Shown in pieces: positions 7,452-17,445 of a DNA stretch of 64,000 nucleotides. A model generated the notes under the pieces. The model did no database searches and had not been told where the DNA came from. It was given only the letters and a program-made list of their open reading frames with translations. Each line of letters begins with the position of its first letter. The first letter of the stretch is position 1. Both the position numbers and the translations under genes were made by a program. This DNA is from Pseudomonadota bacterium (lineage in GTDB: Bacteria; Pseudomonadota; Alphaproteobacteria; G022571365), in the NCBI GenBank assembly GCA_022571365.1, contig JACZXZ010000001.1, forward strand, positions 39,534 to 103,533. Direction: 5' to 3'.

Positions 7452-9677
7452 GCATCCGCCATCGGGGAAATCCGCCCGACGCCGCTCACCGAGGCGCTCA
7501 GCGAGCGCTACCTGACCTACGCCCTCTCGACCATCATGACCCGGTCGCTGCCCGACGTGCGGGACGGCTTGAAGCCGGTGCACCGGCGCCTGCTCCATGC
7601 CATGCGCCAGCTTCGGCTCGACCCCGGTGCCGGCTTCAAGAAATGCGCCCGGGTGGTCGGCGACGTCATCGGCAAGTACCATCCCCATGGCGACGCCGCG
7701 GTCTACGACGCGCTGGTGCGGCTGGCCCAGGATTTCGCGGTGCGCTATCCGCTGGTCGACGGCCAGGGCAATTTCGGCAACATCGACGGGGACAACGCCG
7801 CGGCCATGCGCTACACCGAGGCCCGGCTGACCGAGGTTGCCGGGGCTCTGCTCGAGGGCATCGACGAGGACGCGGTCGACTTCCGTCCGACCTATGACGG
7901 GGAGGATGAGGAGCCGATTGTCCTTCCGGCCAACTTCCCGAATCTCCTGGCCAACGGCGTGACCGGAATCGCTGTCGGCATGGCGACCAGCATTCCGCCG
8001 CACAATGCCGGCGAGATTTGCGACGCCCTCCGCCACCTGATCAAGCACCCCAAGGCCACCGTGGCGAAGCTGGTCGAGTTCATGCCCGGCCCGGACTTCC
8101 CCACCGGCGGCGTGCTGGTCGAGCCGCGCGCCAATATCATCGAGGCCTACCGAGGTGGCCGCGGCAGCTTCCGGCTCCGCGCCCGCTGGCACACGGAGGA
8201 CCTGGGCCGCGGCCAGTACCGGATCGTCGTCACCGAGATTCCCTACCAGGTGCACAAGGCGCGACTGGTCGAGAAGATCGCGGAGCTGCTCGCGGTGCGC
8301 AAACTCGCCATGCTCGCCGACGTGCGCGACGAGTCGGCGGCCGAGCTCAGGGTGGTCCTCGAGCCCAAGAGCCGCACCGTCGAGCCGGCGATGCTGATGG
8401 AGTCCCTGTTCCGCCAGACCGAGCTGGAGACTCGGATCAGCCTCAACATGAACGTGCTCGACGCCGGCCAGACGCCCCGGGTGATGGCCCTTGACGAGGT
8501 GTTGCGGGCCTTCCTCGACCATCGCCACGCGGTGCTGGTGCGACGCACGCGCCACCGCCTGGCCAGGATCGAACGCCGGCTCGAGATACTGAGCGGGTAC
8601 ATCATCGCCTTTGCCAACCTGGACGAGGTCATCGCCATCATCCGCAAGGAGGATGCGCCGAAAGGGGTGTTGATGAAGCGCTGGGGGCTCACCGAGGTGC
8701 AGGCCGACTCGATCCTCAACATGCGTCTCCGAACCCTGCGGCGACTCGAAGAGGTGGCCATCGGCAAGGAGTTGAAGGAGATCGAGGTCGAGCGGGCGGC
8801 GCTCAAGAAGCTGCTCGCCGACGAGGGAAAACGCTGGCGGGCCGTGGCGGACGAAATCAAGGCCGTCAAGCGGCGCTTCGGCCCGGACACGGAGCTCGGC
8901 CGCCGCCGCACCGAGCTGGGCGGGCCGCCGCCGGAGGTCGTGATCCCGCTCGAGGCCATGGTCGAGCGCGAACCCGCCACCGTGATCTGCTCGGAGAAAG
9001 GATGGATTCGGGCCCTCAAGGGCCATCTCGACGAGTCCTCGGATCCGAGCGACAAGGTCAAGTACAAAGAGGGTGACAAGGCCAGGTTCCTGATCCGCGC
9101 CGAGACCACCGACAAGCTGGTGATCTTCGCCACCAACGGCCGCTGCTACACCATCGGCGTGGACAAGCTGCCGCGCGGTCGCGGCCAGGGCGAGCCACTG
9201 CGGCTGATGATCGACCTTCCCAACGACCACGAGGCGGTGGCGATGTTCGTCCACCGGCCCGGCTCCAAGCTGCTGGTTGCCGCCAGCGACGGCCGTGGCC
9301 TGGTCGTCGCCGAGGACGAGATCATCGCCCAGACGCGCAGCGGCAAGCAGGTGTTGAACGTCTCTGGCGACGTCGAGGCCCAGGTCTGCGTGCCGGCCGA
9401 AGGCGACGCCGTGGCGGTCCTCGGAGAGAACCGCAAGCTGTTGATTTTCAAGCTCGCCGAGGTGCCGCGGAGGAGCCGCGGCCGGGGCGTGATCCTGCAG
9501 CGGTACGCCAAAGGAGGGCTCGCCGACGCCAGGGTCTTCACCCTCTCGGAAGGGCTGGCCACGCGCAGTGGCGAGCGGACCCGCACCTTCACCGAGCTCG
9601 GCCCGTGGATCGGCCGGCGCGCCAACGCCGGACGCCTGCCGCCCTCCGGCTTCCCGAGGTCGAACAGATTCAATTGA
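7443..9677 (+). CDS. parC: DNA topoisomerase IV subunit A
   Basis: ParC is the DNA-cleaving subunit of topoisomerase IV, which unlinks daughter chromosomes. The 744-residue product begins with the conserved [20 protein letters not shown] block. The catalytic tyrosine is Y124 in [10 protein letters not shown]. The quinolone-determining segment reads [19 protein letters not shown], so the residue matching E. coli Ser80 is Ala85 and that matching Glu84 is Asp89. The C-terminal part forms the shorter beta-pinwheel typical of ParC rather than GyrA, and the GyrA box is not evident. The ATG was chosen over the in-frame upstream TTG because it has the family N-terminus. parE is not in the window. Confidence 0.95.
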   Translation: MTEASAIGEIRPTPLTEALSERYLTYALSTIMTRSLPDVRDGLKPVHRRLLHAMRQLRLDPGAGFKKCARVVGDVIGKYHPHGDAAVYDALVRLAQDFAVRYPLVDGQGNFGNIDGDNAAAMRYTEARLTEVAGALLEGIDEDAVDFRPTYDGEDEEPIVLPANFPNLLANGVTGIAVGMATSIPPHNAGEICDALRHLIKHPKATVAKLVEFMPGPDFPTGGVLVEPRANIIEAYRGGRGSFRLRARWHTEDLGRGQYRIVVTEIPYQVHKARLVEKIAELLAVRKLAMLADVRDESAAELRVVLEPKSRTVEPAMLMESLFRQTELETRISLNMNVLDAGQTPRVMALDEVLRAFLDHRHAVLVRRTRHRLARIERRLEILSGYIIAFANLDEVIAIIRKEDAPKGVLMKRWGLTEVQADSILNMRLRTLRRLEEVAIGKELKEIEVERAALKKLLADEGKRWRAVADEIKAVKRRFGPDTELGRRRTELGGPPPEVVIPLEAMVEREPATVICSEKGWIRALKGHLDESSDPSDKVKYKEGDKARFLIRAETTDKLVIFATNGRCYTIGVDKLPRGRGQGEPLRLMIDLPNDHEAVAMFVHRPGSKLLVAASDGRGLVVAEDEIIAQTRSGKQVLNVSGDVEAQVCVPAEGDAVAVLGENRKLLIFKLAEVPRRSRGRGVILQRYAKGGLADARVFTLSEGLATRSGERTRTFTELGPWIGRRANAGRLPPSGFPRSNRFN

Positions 9678-9870
9678 AGCCGGCCTCCTTCGGCGCCGAT
9701 ATACCTAAGGCCCCCGGCTTCGAGGGCGGCTCGCTTGCTGAGTGGACCATCGCTTCCGGCTGGCTTTCGGCGGCCGCTTTCAGACCAGCGGCACGGCGGC
9801 CATCGCCCGACCCGGACACCCGGCCGCGTCGCCCGGTTTCGCGCTAACGAGGGGGGCCAAGGGAGCACAG

Positions 9871-10416
9871 TTGCAGGCGCTCGCATCATTCGTCCGCTTG
9901 GTGAGCCGGATCAACGACGCCGTGGGCCGGGGTGTCGCGTGGCTGGTGCTCGCCATGGTGCTGCTGACCTTCCTGGTGGTGATCCTGCGCTATGGGTTTG
10001 CGCTCGGCTGGGTGTGGATGCAGGAGTTTTACGTCTGGCTGCACGGCATCGTGTTTATGATCGGCGCCGGCTATACCCTGCTCCATGATGGCCACGTGCG
10101 GGTCGACGTGTTTTACCGGGCCAAAGGCCCCCGCTTTCGAGCCTGGGTCGACCTCTTGGGCGCGCTGCTGCTCCTGCTGCCGTTCACCCTGGCGATCGCA
10201 TTTGTGAGCTGGCCTTACGTCCTCGATTCCTGGCTCAGACTCGAGGACTCTTACGAGGCCGGTGGCATGCCCGCGCTGTTCCTGCTGAAAACGGTGATCC
10301 TGGGCTTCTGCGTCGTGATCGGGATGCAGGGGTTATCGCTGGTGGCGCGCAGCCTGTTGATCCTGGCCGGCCACCGGGAATTCGAGCCCGGGAGGGAAGG
10401 GCGCGAAGCCCTGTAG
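9871..10416 (+). CDS. dctQ: TRAP transporter small permease (DctQ-like)
   Basis: This is the small membrane subunit of a tripartite, sodium-coupled, binding-protein-dependent (TRAP) transporter. From the TTG start the product has 181 residues with four hydrophobic segments (about 20-42, 53-75, 92-115, 138-165) and the family pattern WMQEFYVWLHGIVFMIGAGYTLLHDGHVRVDV. The TTG was preferred over a longer in-frame ATG at 9742 because GGGAG lies just upstream and the extra 43 residues do not look like a membrane-protein start. It is coupled to dctM (2-bp gap). Confidence 0.88.
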   Translation: MQALASFVRLVSRINDAVGRGVAWLVLAMVLLTFLVVILRYGFALGWVWMQEFYVWLHGIVFMIGAGYTLLHDGHVRVDVFYRAKGPRFRAWVDLLGALLLLLPFTLAIAFVSWPYVLDSWLRLEDSYEAGGMPALFLLKTVILGFCVVIGMQGLSLVARSLLILAGHREFEPGREGREAL

Positions 10417-10418
10417 CA

Positions 10419-11981
10419 ATGGGTCCAGAGTTCCTCAGCCTGCTGATGTTCCTCGTCACCTGCGGCGTGCTGCTGTTGGGGTTTCCCGTCGCGTTTTCGC
10501 TGGCCGGGACCGCGCTCATCTTTGCCGGCATCGGCACCCTTTTCGGTGTTTTCGACCTCCCCCTCCTGGGCGGCCTGGGGTCGCGCTATTTCGGCGTCAT
10601 GGTCAACCAGGTTCTGGTCGCGGTGCCGCTGTTCGTGTTCATGGGGGTCATGCTCGAACGCTCGAAGGTGGCCGCGCAGCTGCTGGAGACCATGGGCCTT
10701 TTGTTCGGCTCGGTAAGGGGCGGGCTTGGGTTGTCGGTGATCTTCGTCGGTATGCTGCTGGCGGCCTCGACCGGCATCGTCGGCGCCGCGGTGGTGACCA
10801 TGGGCTTGCTGAGCCTGCCGACCATGATGAAGGCGGGCTACGATCCCAAACTCGCCTGCGGCATCATCTGCGCCTCGGGCACCCTTGGCCAGATCATCCC
10901 GCCGTCGATCGTCCTGGTGTTGTTGGCAAGTATCCTGCAGGGCGCGAACACCAAGGCGCAGCTGGCTCTGGGCAATTTTGCCCCGAAGCCCGTCTCGGTC
11001 GTCGATTTGTTCGCCGGCGCCTTCATCCCCGGCCTGCTCCTGGTGGTCCTTTATATGGCCTGGGTTCTTTTCGTGGCCGCGACCCGCCCCGACGCCTGCC
11101 CGGCGATCCGGGATGCCGGTGAACACGGTGCGCTCGGGCCGCGGGTCCTGCGCGTGCTGGTGCCGCCCATAATCCTGATGCTGGCGGTCTTGGGCTCGAT
11201 CATCGTCGGCGCCGCTACGCCGACCGAAGCGGCCGCGGTCGGCTCGGTCGGCGCGCTGCTGCTCGCCGGCCAGCGCCTCGATGAACGGCGCGCCCTGCCG
11301 ATCTACCTCGCCGGCGCCTGCCTGGGTATGATCGTCCTGCTCTCGACCTTCTTCGACCTGCGCGTCCAGAAGGCGAACCTGCCCCTGGACGATCTGCTGG
11401 CGCTCATCGCTGTCGCGGGGTGTTGCGGGGGTCTCGTTTGGGGCATGAGTGTCAGCCTGATTCGAGTCCACCGGACCAGAATTCTGCACGACGTGATGCA
11501 GTCGACCTTGAAAATCTCGTCGATGGTTTTCGTCATTCTGCTCGGCGCCTCGATGTTCTCGCTGGTGTTTCGTGGGTTCGGCGGCGACGAGCTGGTTGGA
11601 GCGTTTCTCCAAGACCTGCCGGGCGGCGTGTTTGGCGCCATGGTCGTGGTCATGGTCGTGATGTTCTTGCTAGGCTTCTTCCTCGACTTCATCGAGATCA
11701 TGTTTGTGGTGGTGCCGATCGTCGGGCCGATCCTGCTCACCATGGGGCTCGACCCGATCTGGCTGGGCGTCATGATCGGTATCAACCTGCAGACCAGTTT
11801 TCTGACGCCGCCCTTTGGCTTCGCCCTGTTCTATCTACGCGGGGTCGCCCCGGCCGCGATCAAGACCACGGATATCTACCGGGGCATCGTTCCGTTCGTC
11901 GTCATCCAGTTGCTCGCGCTGGGCGTGGTGGCGATGTTTCCGGGGTTTGCCACCTGGCTGCCCAAGGCCCTTTTCGGCTAG
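10419..11981 (+). CDS. dctM: TRAP transporter large permease (DctM-like)
   Basis: The 520-residue transport subunit has about a dozen hydrophobic segments and the family signatures GASTGIVGAAVV-type (here LAASTGIVGAAVVTMG), GTLGQIIPPSIVLVLL and AATPTEAAAVGSVGALLLAG. The extra length over the 430-residue C4-dicarboxylate DctM comes from additional central segments, as in the larger TRAP permeases often labelled mannitol/chloroaromatic type. The real substrate is unknown. It is translationally close to dctQ. Its likely binding protein is encoded just downstream on the opposite strand. Confidence 0.9.
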   Translation: MGPEFLSLLMFLVTCGVLLLGFPVAFSLAGTALIFAGIGTLFGVFDLPLLGGLGSRYFGVMVNQVLVAVPLFVFMGVMLERSKVAAQLLETMGLLFGSVRGGLGLSVIFVGMLLAASTGIVGAAVVTMGLLSLPTMMKAGYDPKLACGIICASGTLGQIIPPSIVLVLLASILQGANTKAQLALGNFAPKPVSVVDLFAGAFIPGLLLVVLYMAWVLFVAATRPDACPAIRDAGEHGALGPRVLRVLVPPIILMLAVLGSIIVGAATPTEAAAVGSVGALLLAGQRLDERRALPIYLAGACLGMIVLLSTFFDLRVQKANLPLDDLLALIAVAGCCGGLVWGMSVSLIRVHRTRILHDVMQSTLKISSMVFVILLGASMFSLVFRGFGGDELVGAFLQDLPGGVFGAMVVVMVVMFLLGFFLDFIEIMFVVVPIVGPILLTMGLDPIWLGVMIGINLQTSFLTPPFGFALFYLRGVAPAAIKTTDIYRGIVPFVVIQLLALGVVAMFPGFATWLPKALFG

Positions 11982-12062
11982 CAGCGCGGCGCTTGACGAA
12001 AATCGGCGAGGGATATTCCCCCGCCGTCGGGACAGCCGCCTTGGTGCGTGCCGGGGCAAGCC

Positions 12063-13175
12063 TTATCCGGTCGACGGCTCCGCGTATTTGAAGGGCAGGC
12101 CGCGCGCCGCCAAGTAAGCCTGTTCCGACGTCTTGGACCAAGCGATCGCGTCCTTGCGGAAATTGAGCGCGCTGTCGAAGACTTCGCGGCTCAACCGGTC
12201 CCGGGACGCAAGGTCGTTCAGGACCTGGCCGGCCAGCTCGCCGAGACCGTACAAAATCTCGTTGCTGAAACGCCTGAGCTGGACGTTGTGCTGCGTGAGC
12301 AACACCAGCAACGCGGTGTTGTTGCGGGCGATGAACTCGCCCAGCACAAGGTGGTTCACCGCCGCGTTGGCGGCTTCGATAAGCGCCTTCAGATCGCCCG
12401 GCAAGGCCTCCCACTTCTTGATGTTGATGAAGTTATCGAGGCAGGTCGCCGGTTCCTGCCAGCCTGGGTAGTAGTAGAACTTGGCGCTTTTGTAGAGACC
12501 GAAGGCGAGATCGTTGTAAGGGCCGACCCACTCGGTCGCGTCGATCGCGCCTGACTGAAGCGCGGGCTGGATCTCGGCACCCGGCAGGTTGACCACGTTG
12601 CCGCCGGCGGCCTTGACCACCTCGCCCCCCAGTCCCGGAATGCGCATCTTCAGGCCCTGATAGTCGTCGAGCGAGTTCATCTCCTTGTTGAACCAGCCGC
12701 CCATTTGGACCCCGCTATTGCCGCTGGCGAAGAACTTGCAGCCAAGCTCGCCATAGACCTTGTCGGCGAGCTCCTGGCCGCCGCCATACTGGATCCAGGC
12801 GTTAAGCTCTTGCGCCGTCATGCCGAACGGTCCCGAGGGGATGAACTGCGTCGCGGGAACCTTGCCTTTCCAATAGTATGGCGCGCCATGACCCATTTCG
12901 ACGGTGCCGCCAGAGACCGCGTCCATGGCTTCGAACGCCGGGACGATTTCACCCGCGCCGCGAACCTTGACGGTCAGGCGACCCCCCGAACCGCGGGTGA
13001 TGAAATCGGCGAGCAGGTTGGCGCCGGTGCCCAGGCCGGGAAAGTTCATCGGCCAGGTGGTGACCATCGTCCATTCCATCAGACCCTGGGAGATGGCGGG
13101 CTTGGGAAAGCTGGCGGCAGCGGTGGCCGCGGCGACGGCGCCGGTCGCCCGCTGCAAGAACGAACGGCGTTTCAT
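12063..13175 (-). CDS. dctP: TRAP transporter substrate-binding protein (DctP-like), Tat-exported
   Basis: The 370-residue periplasmic ligand-binding protein of the TRAP system. It opens with a twin-arginine signal (MKRRSFLQRATG, then an Ala-rich stretch and PAISQG), so it is probably exported folded. The body has the family pattern TWPMNFPGLGTGANLLADFI and the central CLDNFINIKKWEALP segment. The internal ATG at 13175 was chosen over one ten codons upstream because AGGGGAAG precedes it and the RR motif then sits at the N-terminus. It converges on dctQM instead of sharing their operon, so expression of binding protein and permease may be set separately. Confidence 0.9.
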   Translation of the reverse strand: MKRRSFLQRATGAVAAATAAASFPKPAISQGLMEWTMVTTWPMNFPGLGTGANLLADFITRGSGGRLTVKVRGAGEIVPAFEAMDAVSGGTVEMGHGAPYYWKGKVPATQFIPSGPFGMTAQELNAWIQYGGGQELADKVYGELGCKFFASGNSGVQMGGWFNKEMNSLDDYQGLKMRIPGLGGEVVKAAGGNVVNLPGAEIQPALQSGAIDATEWVGPYNDLAFGLYKSAKFYYYPGWQEPATCLDNFINIKKWEALPGDLKALIEAANAAVNHLVLGEFIARNNTALLVLLTQHNVQLRRFSNEILYGLGELAGQVLNDLASRDRLSREVFDSALNFRKDAIAWSKTSEQAYLAARGLPFKYAEPSTG

Positions 13176-13283
13176 GTTTCTTCCCCTGATGCGTTTCATG
13201 TCCACGAGGTCTCCCGATTAAATTCCTGGCGGATCGATACCCTCCGCCGGCAAGCAGCCACCTCGCCAAAGGTTGGCAGGTGG

Positions 13284-13337
13284 CCAACTGTCAGTGAACG
13301 ACCAACTGTCGGTAAATAGCCCGCTGTCGGTAAACAT
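13284..13337. repeat. Three 18-bp tandem repeats upstream of dctP
   Basis: Three contiguous 18-bp units: ccaactgtcagtgaacga, ccaactgtcggtaaatag and cccgctgtcggtaaacat. A weaker, diverged fourth copy may precede them at 13266-13283. They lie about 110-160 bp upstream of the dctP start and could be repeated binding sites or a simple tandem duplication. Confidence 0.7.
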
Positions 13338-13407
13338 CGAGGATTATAGTTGCCCGCCGATGCGGCGCAACAAATCGTCCCATCGGCCTTGCGGCACGGG
13401 TGCCGTA

Positions 13408-14142
13408 TCAAACCTCTAGCAGCCGCCAGCCGTCTCCTCCGAGTGCCTGAAGCGGCTGGAAGCGGACCTTGTAGGCCATCTTGGGACTGGCTTGGATCCA
13501 GTAGCCGAGATAGACGAACGAGAGGCCCTCGGCCTGCGCCTGCCGGATCAGCTGTAGCACCGTGAACGTCCCGAGGCTGCGTTTCGTCACGGCCGGGTCG
13601 AAGCAGCTGTAGACTGCCGAAAGGCTATCCGGCAGCCGGTCGTTGAGAGAGGTGGCGACCAGCTCGCCCAAGGGGCTGCGGAATTCGGTGATGAAGGTGT
13701 CGACCGGGCTGTCCTCGACCATGGCCTGATAGTCGGCGAAGCTCATCGCCGACATTCCACCGCCGTTGTGGCGCGACCGCTGGTAGCGCGCGAACAGCCG
13801 GTATTGTTCCGCCGTCGCTCGGGCCGCCAGCTCGCGGACCGCGAGGTCGGCATTGGCGTTCAAGACCCGGCGCAGGGATCGGCTCGGGGCGAACTCCCGG
13901 ACCACGACCCGGACCGGCACGCAGGCGCGGCAGCTCGGACAGAGCGGCCGGTAGACGATGTGGTGGCTGCGGCGAAAGCCGGCCTGGGACAAGGCGTCGT
14001 AGACTTGAGCGGACTCGGGGCCGGTGAGATCGGTGAAGATGTCCCGCTCGACACGGTCGGCCAAATAGGGGCAGCGCCTGGGCGCCGTGCGGTAGAACCG
14101 GCGCGGTATTTTTGCGGTTTGTGGGCTTGAGGAGGACAACAT
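13408..14142 (-). CDS. bpt: Aspartate/glutamate leucyltransferase (Bpt)
   Basis: Bpt transfers leucine from Leu-tRNA to proteins with N-terminal Asp or Glu, marking them for ClpAP degradation (bacterial N-degron pathway). The product of 244 residues contains CPYLADRVERDIFTDLTG, the Cys-rich RPLCPSCRACVPVRV segment, RYQRSRHNGG, and the C-terminal VYLGYWIQASPKMAYK of the GNAT-like fold. The ATG at 14142 gives the usual family length and has AAGGG upstream. An in-frame start 93 bp further upstream would add a Pro/Arg-rich extension. It appears to be monocistronic. Confidence 0.93.
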   Translation of the reverse strand: MLSSSSPQTAKIPRRFYRTAPRRCPYLADRVERDIFTDLTGPESAQVYDALSQAGFRRSHHIVYRPLCPSCRACVPVRVVVREFAPSRSLRRVLNANADLAVRELAARATAEQYRLFARYQRSRHNGGGMSAMSFADYQAMVEDSPVDTFITEFRSPLGELVATSLNDRLPDSLSAVYSCFDPAVTKRSLGTFTVLQLIRQAQAEGLSFVYLGYWIQASPKMAYKVRFQPLQALGGDGWRLLEV

Positions 14143-14453
14143 CGCCTTCGCCCTTGAAATCCCTGGAGGTGGCCGGCGGCAAGTCATGCCTGACTGTCTC
14201 GGAATCGGTGCCGGCCGCCTGTCATTTCCGGTCAAGGAAATTTCCGGTCAAGGAAGCCGTGTAGCCCCTTGCGCGCGAGCCTGTCAATGGATTGGCGCCG
14301 GGACCGGCGCTTGGAGCCGGCTACCCCCACGCCGGACCAGGCTGGAACCACCTCCCAGGACCGAATTGAGGTCGCCCGCCCATTCGCCGCTCGCCGATGG
14401 CGTTGCGGCTGGGGGAGGCATCGAACAGCGCGCAGGGTGTCCACCCGGCCGGT

Positions 14454-16277
14454 TCACCGTCGCCGCCGCTTGAGCACGTACATGCGCATCAGGCCATAGC
14501 CCTTGGCGGCGGGCATGTGGCCGACGTACTCGCAGGTGAGCGACGCATCGCCGTCCAGCGCCAGGCCTGCCGCGAACGGCTCGGTGACGTAGACGTTGCC
14601 TTCGGGCGTGGCGGGCTCGAGGCGCGCCGTGCGGGTGACGTGGCTGCCGAAGTAACCCGAATCCTTGACCACGTAGTCATAGCCCTCGAACACCGGTCCG
14701 ACATGGGCGCCGACGCGCAGCGCCAGATGCGCCGGCAGGCCGAGCGCCTTCAGGTCGATAACCCCCATCGCCGCTTGCAGATCGAGCGCCAACTGCGCCG
14801 CGACCGGCGCGTCGCTGGCCACCACGAACAGCCCGTCGCCCCAGGTATTGCGGTACAGGACGTCCGAGCCATAGCGGTCGAGAACCGCGCCCAGGCTGCC
14901 CATCACCTCCTTGTGAAACACCGGAAGCTGAGGTTCGCGCAGTTTGCTGAATCCTTTGAAGTCGCTGAACAGCATCGCGCGGATCGCTCGCTCGTGCTCG
15001 GAAAAGCCGGGCGATGCCACCGGTTGTCGCACGGTCCGACGGACGGCCCTCACGGCCGCTGCGGTGGGGGCTGCCACGTCGATGACGTGGGATCTCATGC
15101 CGATGCTGCGCCAAAACGCCACGTCGGTCGCGGTACCTCCCTCACCGCCGGCCTCTTTGCCGTCCCAGACGGCCGCCTGTTCGACCTCCGCGTCGAGGAA
15201 GGTGGCGCGGAGCAGCGCGAGTCCCATGGCCAACCGCGCGGCGTAGGTGAACAGCAGGTCGTCGCCCATGTAGCTGTCCTCGGTGGCGTAAGTGATCGAG
15301 GTTGCCTTGGCCAGGCAGTCGTCGAAGCGCCGGCTCCAGCCAGGACCGCCCGGCTTGACCGAGATGCGTTTGAACTCGTCCTTGTCGAATGGCAGGACCA
15401 CGTGAAGTTCCGCGCTACTCGACAGCAGCGTTTCGGCGAACAGGATGTCGGCGCCGCAAGCCAGTGAGCCATAGCCAAATCCGACCGACCCCTCATCCAG
15501 ATGGGCCGCGATTCGCTGCGCCACCGGGTGCTCTGATTCGGCGGGAAAGCGCCCGGGCGCGCCTGGCGCCGAGATCATGTGCCCCAGGAAGGTGATGACT
15601 CGCGGCGGCGTGAGCGGCGCCAGAATTGCCGGGTCGATGGCTCTCTCCGCACAAATGAGGCGCAGTTGCCGGCGCGTTGTCGCGAGCGCAGCGTAGTCGC
15701 CGCCATGGGCTGCCGCTGCCCGCTCCAGGGCGGCGCCGGCATTGTCCAGGTCATCGAGCAGCAGCGCGGCCTCCGCCTCCGTGGCGGCCCGGTAGTAGGC
15801 CTTTCCAGGATCAGCGAGGCTGGTCCTCGATAAGGCGTCCAGCACCCTGCGGGCGAGATCGGTGGCTCGTGCCGGCTTGCCGGCGAGCAGCCACATGGTC
15901 GCCGCGTTGACGCCCGGGTAATAGTCGCCCGTGCGGTCGAAAACCACCTCGTAGAGGCCGGCGGTAATCACTGCGCGCGATGCCCGCTCAGCCCCTTCGG
16001 CCTCCAGCGCGTAGTCCTTTTCCAGTCGGGCGCCCAGCGCGGAAATGTCCACTTCCGGCCGCCCGGCTAGGCCGTATTCGTCAAACCGCGCCCGCGCCTG
16101 CTCCGTCGCCCCGCTTCGCGCCAGAGTCCGCACCGCGAGATACCTCAGCCCCAGGTGATCCGGGTGAGCCTCCAGGCCTCTGTTGGCAAGATCGTAAGCG
16201 GTAAGGAAATCGCCCGCGCGCTCGACGCCTTCGACCTTAGCGACCCACTCTTCGGCGGAGAACGTCTGCTCAAGCAT
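14454..16277 (-). CDS. TPR/TRAFs-binding-like, SLOG-like and class III nucleotide cyclase fusion protein
   Basis: A 607-residue cytosolic protein with no signal or membrane segment. Residues about 1-210 are helical repeats (TPR-like, as in the TRAFs-binding family). Residues about 225-400 look like a SLOG/Rossmann-type nucleotide-binding domain: VITFLGHMISAPG, GYGSLACGADILFAETLL, ELHVVLPFDKDEF. The C-terminus (about 430-605) is a class III cyclase catalytic domain with both metal-binding aspartates (D439 in LFSDFKGFS, D481 in NTWGDGLFVV) and HVTRTARLEP. The position usually holding the adenine-selecting Lys is Asn477, and the transition-state Asn is Thr548, while Arg552 is kept. Activity and product are therefore open. 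The cyclase fold is confident, the SLOG assignment less so. Confidence 0.8.
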   Translation of the reverse strand: MLEQTFSAEEWVAKVEGVERAGDFLTAYDLANRGLEAHPDHLGLRYLAVRTLARSGATEQARARFDEYGLAGRPEVDISALGARLEKDYALEAEGAERASRAVITAGLYEVVFDRTGDYYPGVNAATMWLLAGKPARATDLARRVLDALSRTSLADPGKAYYRAATEAEAALLLDDLDNAGAALERAAAAHGGDYAALATTRRQLRLICAERAIDPAILAPLTPPRVITFLGHMISAPGAPGRFPAESEHPVAQRIAAHLDEGSVGFGYGSLACGADILFAETLLSSSAELHVVLPFDKDEFKRISVKPGGPGWSRRFDDCLAKATSITYATEDSYMGDDLLFTYAARLAMGLALLRATFLDAEVEQAAVWDGKEAGGEGGTATDVAFWRSIGMRSHVIDVAAPTAAAVRAVRRTVRQPVASPGFSEHERAIRAMLFSDFKGFSKLREPQLPVFHKEVMGSLGAVLDRYGSDVLYRNTWGDGLFVVASDAPVAAQLALDLQAAMGVIDLKALGLPAHLALRVGAHVGPVFEGYDYVVKDSGYFGSHVTRTARLEPATPEGNVYVTEPFAAGLALDGDASLTCEYVGHMPAAKGYGLMRMYVLKRRRR

Positions 16278-16578
16278 GGATGGCTCCTGTGGGCGGCTGA
16301 CCGAAGCCGCCGCAACATCGCCTCAAGGCAGGGATCATAGCGCGGGCATCGGCTGGCGCAATCGGCCGTGGCGCGCCGGTGTTTTCGAACCCCGCGACGG
16401 AGTCGTTACACACCTATGCTGCCGGCTTGGCCGGTGCCTTGAAGCGAGGGGCGGGTCCCCTCAGACGAGCCTACGCGCAGCCCGCTGCCGATCCGGCTCG
16501 TCGATGACGACTTGAGGCGTGTCATGTCGGGCCTCGCGTTGTAGGCTTGTCGGCGTCCATTTTTAAGGGGGATCAGTC
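16278..16578. other. Intergenic region between cyclase gene and calcium-repeat protein gene
   Basis: About 300 bp between divergently transcribed genes, so it must carry both promoters. A good ribosome site (AAGGGGGA) lies just before the plus-strand ATG. No clear -35/-10 pair, RNA gene or repeat was identified. Confidence 0.5.
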
Positions 16579-17277
16579 ATGCGCCGTCGGTCCGCCGCCC
16601 TGTTCGTGCCTGTGCTGCTTCTATGGCCAACCGCTGACTTCGGCCCCTCCGACATGTTGACCGTCCCGGCAATCCTTGCGGCGGAAACATGCACCGGGTT
16701 TGCCTGTCCTGAGCTTGCGGGTCACGTGTGGCAGGTGCCTTCTGGGATCGGCAGCGAAGAGGAAAGCAGTGACAGCATCGATGCCGACGGGGACGGGGTT
16801 CCCGACGATCGGGACCAATGCGTTGGGGCGATTCCCGGAGCGAGCGGCGCGGATGCGACCGGGTGCCCGACGGATTTTGACCCTTATGCCAAACTGAGTT
16901 TTCAAGACGACAAGCAGAGACGTTGGTACCGGCGGTTCTGGACGGGCGATTGCGACAACCTCAGCTTCTTCACCTGCCTGCCGGGCAGGCCGTACTGGTA
17001 CGATGTCCTCAAGCGGGCCCTGGCCAATGTGCCGGCGGGTGATTTGGGCCGCCTGACGAACCGGCTGTGGTCCCTGGGCCGCCTGATCGGCTATGAATGG
17101 GCCAAGGAAAACGATATCCGCAGGATAGACACGGACGATCTGCAAGTCTGGAGCGGGGCCTTGACCACTGCCAGCGACCTGGACAGGACCATCGACCGGA
17201 TCAAAGCGGAGGCGATGGAGAAGTTGAGCGCCCCGACCGGGATCGGCGGCGCGGATGGTAACCTCGACCAGAGTTAG
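16579..17277 (+). CDS. Exported protein with a thrombospondin type 3-like calcium repeat
   Basis: A 232-residue product with an N-terminal signal-like segment (MRRRSAALFVPVLLLWPTA). After an acidic linker comes DADGDGVPDDRDQC, the DxDxDG pattern of thrombospondin type 3/OmpA-linker calcium repeats, then Cys residues that could form disulfides. The rest (about 110-232) has aromatic-rich and helical stretches and no recognised domain. It is probably periplasmic or surface exposed. It lies between the cyclase gene and the TIR gene on the opposite strand to both. Function is unknown. Confidence 0.7.
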   Translation: MRRRSAALFVPVLLLWPTADFGPSDMLTVPAILAAETCTGFACPELAGHVWQVPSGIGSEEESSDSIDADGDGVPDDRDQCVGAIPGASGADATGCPTDFDPYAKLSFQDDKQRRWYRRFWTGDCDNLSFFTCLPGRPYWYDVLKRALANVPAGDLGRLTNRLWSLGRLIGYEWAKENDIRRIDTDDLQVWSGALTTASDLDRTIDRIKAEAMEKLSAPTGIGGADGNLDQS

Positions 17278-17445
17278 CTGACGTGACTGGGAAAGCGAGA
17301 TAGGGCGCACTCGCCCCGGCCGCTTTCACCTCAAGCGGGAGCGAACATGAAACCGTGGCGTCGCAAGCATCGGGTGTCGAATCGAGTGGCGCCGGGGGAC
17401 GCCGAGCATCCGCGCGGTCCATGAGCTTTGAAACAAGAGCTGCGC

